Source: Cryptomeria japonica
Taxonomy: Eukaryota > Streptophyta > Pinopsida > Cupressales > Cupressaceae
DNA: 64,000 nt
Direction: 5' to 3'
Assembly (NCBI RefSeq): GCF_030272615.1
Contig: NC_081405.1
Span: 471,126,008 to 471,190,007, forward strand
Below are positions 58,201-62,030 of this stretch, piece by piece; position 1 is the stretch's first letter; each line of letters opens with the position of its first letter. The notes under the pieces are model-generated. The model was given only the letters and a program-made list of their open reading frames with translations. It was not told the DNA's origin and searched no databases. Position numbers and translations under genes: made by a program.

Positions 58201-61200
58201 AAACTCTAACTCTCATGCTTTTCTGGTGAATTTCGGAGAACTCAGACGTTTTGAAATTTCATCATATTCTCCAATTTAGCCCCTCAGGGTCCGAAATTGG
58301 CGTTTTAAGTGAAATTTTGGACCATTTGGGGATTTTTGCACATCTTCCAAATATTAAATTTCAGCCCCATGGTCCGAAATTGATGTTTTGGGTGAAATTC
58401 GGAGCTCTTGGGGTTTCTTACAAACCTTTTAAGTATTTTCGGACCTAAAGCACCCTTTTGGGAAATTTCGAATTGTTTGAACTTTTTGCAACTTTATCAT
58501 TTTCGGATCTTCTGGCGTTTTTTGGAATTTAAACGAAAACTTCGGGCCATAAGGCGTTTTACAACTTGCCCAGAATTTCGGACCATTCAGCATATTTTGC
58601 AAAAAAAAACTTCGGACCCTTAAACACTTCTACAAATTCAGAGTTTCAAGGCGTTTTTTAAAATTCGGAGGTTTTCATATTTTGGCGAACTCTGCTGGGA
58701 ATATTTTCGGACCTAAACGTGCTTGGAAATTTCGCGATTTTAGACTCTTTTGGCAAATTTCGGAGCATTTAAACACTTTTGCGAACTCTATCATTTTCAG
58801 ACTTGAACCACTCTTTTGCAAATTTCGGAGTGTTTGAATGAATTTTAACGCCTTTTGCGATTTTCGCGTTTTAACAAGAACCACGGAATTTCGGACCTGG
58901 ACGCCTCTTCGCGTTATGCAAACTTCGGAGTATTCATCGCTCTTGGGATTTCGCGGCTTCAGGACTTTTGGCGAGTTTTTTAAAGAATTTTCGGACTACT
59001 TAACATGATTTGCAAATTCCTTTAAAAACGTCGGACCATTGGCACATTTTTGCAAATTTTTAAATAAAGTTCGGACCACTCACGCCCTTTGGGATTTCGG
59101 GGTTTAAACGCCTTTTGGCGAATTTCGGATCTCAAACGCGTTTTGTTTTTAAACTGTACGCACTTTCCATTTACCTCCCAGGGTCCGAAAATGAGGACGC
59201 TTAAGTGGTTTTCGGACCTTGTAACATATTTTGCAAAATCACGTTTTTTAAACATTTCGCCCCAGGGTCCGAAAATGGACATTTAAAATGTTTTTCGGAC
59301 CTTGAGGGTCTTTTGGCAACTTAAGGTAAATTTCGGACCTAAAGGGCCTCTTGACAAGTTTTCACTTTTTCAACTTTTGGCTTTTGGGTCCGAAATTGAG
59401 CATATGGAAATGTCACTTATACTTTAAGTTATATTCCATATATACTTTCAGGGTGTTTGAGAGTGGTTTCGGCCCTCTAGGTGTTATATTGCAAATTCTA
59501 GTTTTTGGAGGTTTCCTCAATTTTTCAGAGTTGGCCAAATTTCAGGATCAGGACATTCTAGACTTAGCCAAATTTCAGGGTTAGGAAAGAAAGGCACAAA
59601 CTGGGGGGTCCCTATCCAAGACGGGGATGGGTGTGCGATTCGCACAACAGAGACCTTGCCCAGTAGGATTCCATCTAATCATTCATCCATCTTCTTACAT
59701 TCTAGGCCTTAGTATAAACTCTCTCAACCCTTTACCTTTTGCCATTTTTTCAAAATCAAGCTAGTTTAGAACAAAGAGCATCACCATATAGCAACATCAG
59801 ATGATCGAGTTCCAACAAATCAAACATTCAGGCATTCGAATAGCATCACCATATAGCAACATCAGATGATCAAGTTCCAGCAAATCAAACATTCAGGCAT
59901 TCGAATGTAAGTCCCCTTGTGATTCTAGCATAATCACATCAACCAACAGAGCTTATCCACACGTAGTGACCCTACATTCATGAACCTTGGAGTTGTCTCG
60001 AATGATCCTTAAGCTAATCTTAAGCATCCGAGAGATTTTATTCAAGAGAGGATAAGATACTTTAGGTATTTTATTCTGTGTTCGCATGTGCATAAAAACA
60101 CATCAACAGGTTTTCTTGTTTAATTTACCTATATTGCCTCCACCACTTTTAGAAATAAATGCATTTTCCTTCCAATCTTTATCATTGCAACAAATTATTA
60201 TTTTTAGCAAATGCAATCTCAACCATTCATTTTAAATAAATTAAATCCAAACCCTCTGTTCTCTCTTTAATCCTAGGAAGGAATTCTCATTCAATCTCCA
60301 CCATAGATCTCATCCCTGAATCTTGATTGTCCATCCTTCCTACCAAAAGTCTATAAATTTGCACATTATCTTATGCAAATGAATCAATAATCTCTCGAAG
60401 GTATCTGATGTAGAAATTTCAAAGTAAATGCTCAAGCAACCACATCTCTAACTCCTTGGAAGTAAATTTATTTCACCATGTGATTCACATTTGATTATTT
60501 TATTTGTGTTTCTGTAGTTGTTTGAATTCTTTTGTTTGCATAATCCTAAGGTGAGCATTAGAATTCAGCTTATGTTTTGCATGTCTCTCCATTTTTTTAA
60601 CTTAGTTTGAATTTGTGTTATACTCTCTCATAGCATGTACCCATATAGCTTGTAGCCAAAGTTTTTTTATGTGAAGTTCAAACTAAACATTATGGACAAT
60701 AAAAATATCATTGCTATGTTTGATTAGATAAAACCTTATATTCTTAACAAAATTGCTCAAGTGACTCTGACTCATCTCTTCTGTTAGGGTCATTGGCCTT
60801 TAAACGTGGATGTGGTGAATTACTCCAGAACCATGCAATCTGATGCAGATTGATCAATTGGCATATTCAGAATCAACAAATGTGTGTTCAAGTCTAACAG
60901 AGATTGCTTCTATATGATGTAGACACATGATATTTGGCCGATAGAGAGTATCGAACAAAAGGAAACAAATTTCTGCTCTAGAATTCATGTTTTACGATAA
61001 TGCATCTACCTCATCAGCTCCCTCAAATATTGTTACTTAAACCAAAATAACAATGGTCTACTAATTTTTCTTCAATAAAACAGGCTGTATCTTCTACCAG
61101 AATATTTAAGAAGTTTACAGTTATTCCTATACTGTGCTTACTTCTTGTGGCTAAGAGAATATAGCAGAGTGCAAAGAAAAACAAAGTACTTACTTTGAAA

Positions 61201-61280
61201 AGAAATACTGCTGCAATCAGTCCATTTTGAGCATAATCCAAAGAAGTGAACAAAGAACGGAGTAGCAATCCTCGGAAAGT
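22140..61280 (-). CDS. PEX12: PEX12, peroxisome biogenesis RING peroxin; join(22140-22211, 32234-32371, 32511-32597, 61194-61280), 5' partial
   Basis: PEX12 is an integral peroxisomal membrane protein. With PEX2 and PEX10 it forms the ubiquitin-ligase/retrotranslocation complex that recycles the import receptor PEX5 (established knowledge). The four exons give 127 C-terminal codons plus the stop, all in phase 0 with GT/AG introns. In order they encode the end of the membrane domain ([16 protein letters not shown]), [19 protein letters not shown] with a Pro7 linker, and the RING-like domain. The first RING zinc site is kept (CPLC, CYPC). After RCPVT the other ligands are absent, as in known PEX12 proteins, which bind one zinc. 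The C-terminus LRRLFHDA is conserved. Introns are 28,596, 139 and 10,022 bp; the large ones are filled with transposons. Upstream exons are beyond the window. The gene looks intact and functional. Confidence 0.93.
22939..23597 (-). repeat. 3' LTR of the copia element (659 bp)
   Basis: Minus strand begins TGTTGAAACTTAG and ends CATTTACA. Contains a 24-bp perfect palindrome at 23148-23171 (core GATCAAGACATGTCTTGATC) that the other LTR lacks. Also contains a TATAGTTATCATATGATAGC-type inverted repeat (about 23310-23360). Confidence 0.9.
23598..23606 (-). other. Copia polypurine tract
   Basis: AAGAGGGAG on the minus strand directly before the 3' LTR (TGTTGAAAC). Confidence 0.85.
23599..24034 (-). 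repeat. Array of about ten short hairpins, many 8-bp stem / 8-nt loop, in the copia 3' noncoding region
   Basis: Between the end of pol and the polypurine tract lie consecutive stem-loops with unrelated stem sequences but near-constant geometry (stem/loop/stem). They are 23673-23696 (8/8/8), 23701-23728 (10/8/10, two mismatches), 23755-23778 (8/8/8), 23779-23798 (6/8/6), 23800-23820 (7/7/7), 23883-23903 (7/7/7), 23916-23932 (6/5/6), 23940-23963 (8/8/8), 23963-23992 (11/8/11, one mismatch) and 24011-24034 (8/8/8). A 5/7/5 stem-loop overlaps the polypurine tract. The last two share the loop ATCGTCAC with different stems. Confidence 0.8.
24085..28067 (-). pseudogene. Ty1/copia gag-pol polyprotein, broken by 3 frameshifts and 4 stops
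   Basis: Starts at ATG 28067 ([13 protein letters not shown]). Domains in order: Gag; CCHC knuckle [14 protein letters not shown] (about 27345); protease [13 protein letters not shown] (about 27200); pre-integrase WHRRLGHL (about 26800); integrase core LVHFDLCG...[14 protein letters not shown] and NPQQNG; then, past the linker, reverse transcriptase with FARGFSQ-like [20 protein letters not shown] and catalytic [11 protein letters not shown] (about 25090-25055). RNase H follows: GFTDSDWVG and QSSIEAEHI (about 24590-24440). Frameshifts: an extra A in an A-run near 26430, near 25590 and near 24935. Stops: 26003-26005, 25332-25334, 25197-25199, 24424-24426. The reading frame ends near 24085. It is of the TNT1/Retrofit-like lineage and not functional. 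Confidence 0.9.
28136..28148 (-). other. Copia primer-binding site (tRNA-Met)
   Basis: TGGTATCAGAGCC on the minus strand directly abutting the 5' LTR. Confidence 0.9.
28149..28794 (-). repeat. 5' LTR of the copia element (646 bp)
   Basis: Same ends as the 3' LTR. A short deletion removes the left half of the 24-bp palindrome near 28341-28346. A different 16-bp palindrome (TCAAGGCATGCCTTGA, 28320-28335) is perfect here and imperfect in the partner. Confidence 0.9.
28994..29141 (-). pseudogene. C-terminal fragment of a hAT transposase
   Basis: Minus-strand text [16 protein letters not shown], then in the adjacent frame [20 protein letters not shown] ending RN and TGA (28994-28996). The intact relative ends [20 protein letters not shown]...DY at 48200-48326. 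One small indel separates the two stretches. Acidic Ser-rich tails like this follow the dimerisation domain in this hAT family. Confidence 0.65.
29185..29350. repeat. GC-rich module with repeated GGGGC-n-GCCCC palindromes
   Basis: A run of four or five GGGGCNNTGCCCC-type inverted repeats. It aligns, in minus orientation, with 51996-52110 inside a different hAT element, including the shared CCCTATATTGTGATAGGG-like segment. In both places it lies just upstream of the transposase C-terminal exon. Confidence 0.7.
29640..32233. other. PEX12 intron DNA, no gene recognised
   Basis: The open frame 30858-31073 has no recognisable motif. 30470-30780 could be the 3' end of an old element (AATCAAAAATAATG tail), but this is not supported further. 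Short TA-rich tracts at 30810-30860. Confidence 0.4.
32234..32371 (-). CDS. PEX12: PEX12 exon encoding the RING-like zinc site
   Basis: 46 codons between acceptor ..ATGTTAG and donor GTAAAA. Encodes [20 protein letters not shown], then [19 protein letters not shown] and IFNYVSK. The two CxxC pairs of zinc site 1 are both present. Confidence 0.94.
32511..32597 (-). CDS. PEX12: PEX12 exon encoding [12 protein letters not shown] and the proline linker
   Basis: 29 codons between acceptor TTTTGTAG and donor GTGGGC. Begins [19 protein letters not shown] followed by seven prolines and QPK. The intron to the next exon is only 139 bp, in contrast to its neighbours. Confidence 0.94.
33295..33430 (+). 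pseudogene. Ty3/gypsy integrase fragment
   Basis: The plus strand reads [20 protein letters not shown] then KTLRIAQE, matching the TP(F/Y)ELVYGKEAIQPIE segment downstream of the integrase catalytic core. Upstream text (33190-33290) is too decayed to assign. Confidence 0.55.
33430..33720. other. PEX12 intron DNA, nothing recognised
   Basis: No coding or repeat signal beyond the adjacent tandem duplication. Confidence 0.4.
33721..34195. repeat. Tandem duplication, two units of about 237 bp
   Basis: Units start TCACAAAAATGACAACTCAA at 33721 and at 33957 and run to about 34195. They have many substitutions and small indels, so the duplication is old. Confidence 0.8.
34200..35590. other. PEX12 intron DNA with GGGATGG/CATCCC motif clusters
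   Basis: GGGATGG-type motifs cluster at 34715-34795 and their complements (CATCCC) at 35420-35560, flanking the 31-bp hairpin. This arrangement is typical of subterminal repeats of hAT-like non-autonomous elements. CAGGGACA occurs near both ends, but no matching 8-bp target duplication was found. Confidence 0.35.
35261..35330. repeat. Near-perfect 31-bp hairpin with 8-nt loop
   Basis: Arms 35261-35291 and 35300-35330 are complementary at 30 of 31 positions around the loop ATGCTGCC. The arm core is TTCTTCTGGATTCAACT. Confidence 0.85.
35770..36880. repeat. 1.1-kb G-depleted, C/T/A-rich tract with nested tandem duplications
   Basis: The plus strand is almost free of G. Internal duplications: a 46-48 bp unit (ACCCCCATCCTAGCCTACCC, 36275-36355 and again 36485), a 140-bp block (36360-36480 repeated at 36505-36620) and a 46-bp unit (TTCCATCATTTATATCCCTT, 36695-36790). 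No ORF is credible there. Confidence 0.8.
36880..37075. repeat. Three-copy repeat TTTGGGCCCCAC..CTCTAA..GGAGATTTAAAAG
   Basis: Copies at about 36881, 36971 and 37036, spaced 90 and 65 bp, each with a GGGCCC palindrome. Confidence 0.7.
37690..38708. repeat. Array of about 18 degenerate 50-60 bp units with GTCCTT..AAGGAC and AGAGCGAA
   Basis: The unit core is (C)TTGTCCTT...AAGGACA(G)AGAGCGAA; the first part can fold (TGTCCT/AGGACA). The array continues at 40261-40440 after the solo LTR insertion at 38709-40255. Confidence 0.8.
38709..40255. mobile_element. Solo LTR (1547 bp)
   Basis: Begins TGTCACGAACC and ends GGGGCATCACA, with a perfect 5-bp target duplication GAACT (38704-38708, 40256-40260). 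It interrupts the AGAGCGAA array, which resumes on the other side. Contains an AAT/AATA microsatellite at 38958-39035. The ORFs 39117-39429 inside it have no motif. A TATAAG at about 39191 would suit plus orientation. Confidence 0.85.
40440..41830 (+). repeat. First promoter-like block of the outer LTR
   Basis: 40842-41640 aligns with 43772-44480. It contains inverted CCAAT motifs (CTATTGGTCC, CATTGGCT), the palindrome AAACCCTAATTAGGGTTT (41403-41420) and TATAAAA (41474-41480), followed by TTTGTAAAGGTTAATAG. These look like U3 promoter elements in plus orientation. Confidence 0.6.
41403..41420. promoter_or_regulatory. Palindromic double telo-box
   Basis: AAACCCTAATTAGGGTTT, two telo-boxes (AAACCCTA) back to back, 54 bp before a TATA box. 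Confidence 0.6.
41865..42125 (-). repeat. Foldback module, copy 1
   Basis: Minus strand reads GACATTTTAGTCTCTCCGTC, then an inverted repeat around TATGGAATATAA / TTATATTCCATA, then TGTCAGGATGTTTGAGAGTG and a CAAATTTCAGGA-rich part. Related copies lie at 51585-51870, 53738-53935 and 59385-59583. Confidence 0.7.
42118..43640. repeat. Satellite-like array, ten copies of a palindromic core at about 180-bp period
   Basis: The core can be written TTTCGCTC-CT-GACCCTT-CC and AAAGGGTC-CA-GAGCGAAA: an outer 8-bp and an inner 7-bp complementary stem. Cores start near 42122, 42163, 42331, 42512, 42686, 42881, 43051, 43230, 43407 and 43595. Spacers are far more diverged than the cores. Confidence 0.85.
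43720..44480 (+). repeat. Second promoter-like block of the outer LTR
   Basis: Duplicate of 40842-41640, with the same CCAAT-like motifs, the telo-box palindrome and a TATATAAA box (44367-44374). The array lies between the two blocks. Confidence 0.6.
44284..44301. promoter_or_regulatory. Palindromic double telo-box, second copy
   Basis: Identical 18-bp palindrome 66 bp before TATATAAA (44367-44374), in the duplicated promoter block. Confidence 0.6.
45255..45425. repeat. CpG-dense tandem repeat in the hAT 5' region
   Basis: GGAGGCGC(C/G)ACG and GACGGCAGGAGGGCGACG alternate several times. It is very GC-rich in otherwise AT-rich DNA and precedes the transposase start by about 500 bp. Confidence 0.7.
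45541..45655. repeat. 34-bp perfect inverted repeat (foldback) in the hAT 5' intron
   Basis: Arms 45557-45590 and 45607-45640 are perfectly complementary around a 16-nt loop. The outer flanks TAATAGTTTG / CAAACTATTA extend the stem with a small indel. Confidence 0.85.
45897..48326 (+). CDS. hAT transposase, three exons; join(45897-47040, 47156-47854, 47946-48326), one frameshift
   Basis: Cut-and-paste transposase acting in the nucleus. The ATG at 45897 follows a splice acceptor (TTTGTTGTAG), so a 5' leader intron is likely. N-terminal BED-type finger (WICNFC...H...C, about 45996-46105); DUF659/RNase-H-like core with [18 protein letters not shown] (first Asp) and [16 protein letters not shown] (second Asp); C-terminal [13 protein letters not shown] and [18 protein letters not shown] dimerisation region; acidic Ser-rich tail ending DAIADY. 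Introns of 115 and 91 bp have GT/AG ends in phase 0. Exons total 741 codons if one base of the A8 run at 46035-46042 is discounted. That +1 shift, leading to TAG, is the only defect seen. Either the gene died very recently or the base is an assembly error. Confidence 0.85.
48669..49407. other. Outer LTR sequence between two insertions
   Basis: No gene. Holds the end of terminal unit 1 (ending 49013) and the first part of unit 2. Confidence 0.6.
51996..52110. repeat. GGGGCGCTGCCCC palindromic module
   Basis: Three GGGGCGCTGCCCC-type palindromes with the segment CCTGTATCGCGACAGG between them. It matches the module at 29185-29350. Confidence 0.75.
52150..52409 (+). pseudogene. C-terminal exon of a hAT transposase (orphan)
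   Basis: The open frame reads [20 protein letters not shown], then [17 protein letters not shown], ending [17 protein letters not shown] and TAG at 52407-52409. This acidic, low-complexity tail is typical of the region after the hAT dimerisation domain. Upstream exons are deleted. An AATAAA lies downstream at about 52650. The assignment rests on its position in a hAT element and its style, not on a catalytic motif. Confidence 0.5.
53738..53935 (+). repeat. Foldback module in the left LTR
   Basis: TATGGAATATAACATTTAAG...TATATTCCATATATA followed by TTTCAGGGTGTTTGAGAGTG. The right-LTR copy (59385-59583) carries the inner arm in inverted order. Confidence 0.75.
53993..55075. other. Interior of the large-LTR element, no gene
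   Basis: No coding recognised. On the minus strand 54033-54068 resembles the T-arm region of a tRNA-Arg (CCAGAGATTCTCGGGTTCGA then TCC), with one extra base compared with my memory of plant tRNA-Arg(ACG). Poly-A/C-rich DNA at 54780-54930. Confidence 0.35.
55076..56305 (-). pseudogene. ORF of unknown function in the large-LTR element, one nonsense codon
   Basis: One frame of about 410 codons from ATG 56305, interrupted by TAG at 55562-55564 (DAV*ESMEDV). It lies 275 nt after the LTR, in gag position. Residues include [20 protein letters not shown] and, later, [20 protein letters not shown]: two similar Cys/His patterns (CRIH-x6-H-x4-C), which could bind metal. The C-terminal half is acidic and Pro-rich ([19 protein letters not shown]) without a known domain. 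It ends SWLNSRVAN at 55076. It resembles no Gag I can name. The paired CRIH.T.H.E..C pattern is the best handle for a search. Confidence 0.55.
56558..56576 (-). other. Primer-binding-site-like sequence
   Basis: TGGCGCTAGAAGGAGGGCG on the minus strand, four bases after the LTR end. The tRNA was not identified. Confidence 0.55.
56581..59649 (-). repeat. Right LTR (5' LTR in minus orientation)
   Basis: Same ends. At 58467-58483 the sequence runs straight through the site that carries the hAT insertion in the other LTR. The LTR start on the minus strand is TGTTGTGCGAATCGCACACC, a near-palindrome. Confidence 0.9.
60114..61193. other. PEX12 intron DNA, no gene recognised
   Basis: AT-rich spacer between the outer LTR element and the PEX12 exon at 61194. 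The open frame 61023-61286 only overlaps that exon and reads into the intron. Confidence 0.5.
61194..61280 (-). CDS. PEX12: PEX12 exon encoding the last transmembrane-region segment
   Basis: 29 codons between acceptor GTGCAG and donor GTAAGT. Reads [20 protein letters not shown] then LIAAVFLFK, hydrophobic, and joins MMEWW in phase 0 across a 28.6-kb intron. The preceding exon (expected to end near LRGPPWL) is not in 61281-62030 and must lie past the hAT element that starts at 62031. Confidence 0.9.
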
Positions 61281-62030
61281 CTGCACATTTAGAAATTTAT
61301 GACTGAAAAATCTGAATGCAACACCAATAAACTACAAATTACAAAAAGAAGGTTCATGTTGATTACAGTACAAGCATGCATCCGTATAGTGACAATCAAT
61401 GCCAATAATTATACATAATTTATCTTGCGCTATGCACTATGTGTACTCGGAAGCAGCTAAATCATTGTGTAATCCAAAAAGGGTAGCAGTTAAACAACTA
61501 GCTCTCTATACCCACTGTCCTATCTAGAGCTTAGATTTTTACATACAAGCATGAAATAACCTGCAAATATTTGCTAATATAATTAGATATTTTCTGCCAC
61601 TAGAGAACGGGAGTGATTTGCATATTCATGTTTTTCAATTTAAAGAGATTGCACATCTAAAATAGTTGTGCATTGCTAGAAGAGCATTAATTTATGGATC
61701 CACCAATAAGGTGAAGTGCATATAATAGCTTCACCAATTTCATCAGTGTAAATTAGAAAGTTCAAAGCTCATTCTCACTGGGCATATGCACAATTACATC
61801 AGTTTAGTGGCAGGATTGGCTAAACACCAAGTCTTACAATTTGGGCATGTGCACAATCACATAACAGTTAAGTGTGATACAAGGGTTGGGTTGTGATATC
61901 CCCATCGCATCACATAATATAAGGTTGCTTTTGAAAAAATATAAATAAATAAAAGACAAAATCAATTATCAAATGAGGTAATAATGTTAACATTGATATT
62001 TAATTAATTTAATTTAATTTAAAGTTTAAG
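61281..62030. other. PEX12 intron DNA, no exon found
   Basis: Searched on the minus strand for the preceding PEX12 exon; none seen. Confidence 0.5.

Larger units (their letters stand above)
49408..59649 (-). mobile_element. Large-LTR non-autonomous retrotransposon (LARD-like), 10,242 bp
   Basis: Perfect target duplication GAGAC (49403-49407, 59650-59654). LTRs 49408-53992 (3075 bp without a hAT insertion) and 56581-59649 (3069 bp) both run TGTTG...CAACA and are very similar. The 2588-bp interior has no pol domain. In minus orientation a primer-site-like TGGCGCTAGAAGGAGGGCG lies next to the 5' LTR and an ORF follows, so minus is the favoured orientation. A clean polypurine tract was not seen before the 3' LTR, which weakens the orientation call. 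Confidence 0.88.
35595..60108 (+). mobile_element. Outer LTR-type element, about 8.9 kb without insertions, probably a giant solo LTR
   Basis: Starts TGTTGTGAGGTATTCACACA and ends ACACATCAACA, flanked by GGTTT on both sides (35590-35594, 60109-60113). Later insertions inside it are a solo LTR, a hAT element and a large-LTR retrotransposon. It holds no coding sequence, only arrays, two promoter-like blocks (TATA at 41474 and 44367) and a duplicated terminal unit. The first 60 bp resemble the LTR start of the element at 49408-59649 read on the minus strand (TGTTGTG, short inverted repeat, CCCCATC, GGGGACCCCC). No second copy of the start was found, so it is read as a solo LTR with internal duplications. 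Confidence 0.6.
44474..60108 (+). repeat. Terminal unit of the outer LTR duplicated in tandem; each copy later hit by a transposon
   Basis: Unit 1 is 44474-44893 plus 48669-49013, split by a hAT element. Unit 2 is 49014-49407 plus 59655-60108, split by a retrotransposon. Both begin AGTAG..AGAAGGCA, share GTCAACTGGAAT and CCTTAGAAGAT(T/C)GCACT, and end ACACATCAACA. Confidence 0.65.

Noticed and set aside
49408-59649. Interpretation of the two 3-kb repeats as a segmental duplication
   Set aside because: TG...CA ends, a primer-site-like sequence and a perfect 5-bp target duplication fit an LTR retrotransposon better.
35595-60108. Interpretation of the outer element as a full two-LTR retrotransposon
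   Set aside because: Only one copy of the TGTTGTGAGG start was found; the second CAACA end at 49013 is part of a tandem duplication.
61023-61286. 87-aa minus-strand ORF taken as one gene
   Set aside because: Only 61194-61280 is coding (PEX12 exon); the rest reads past a GTAAGT donor into intron.
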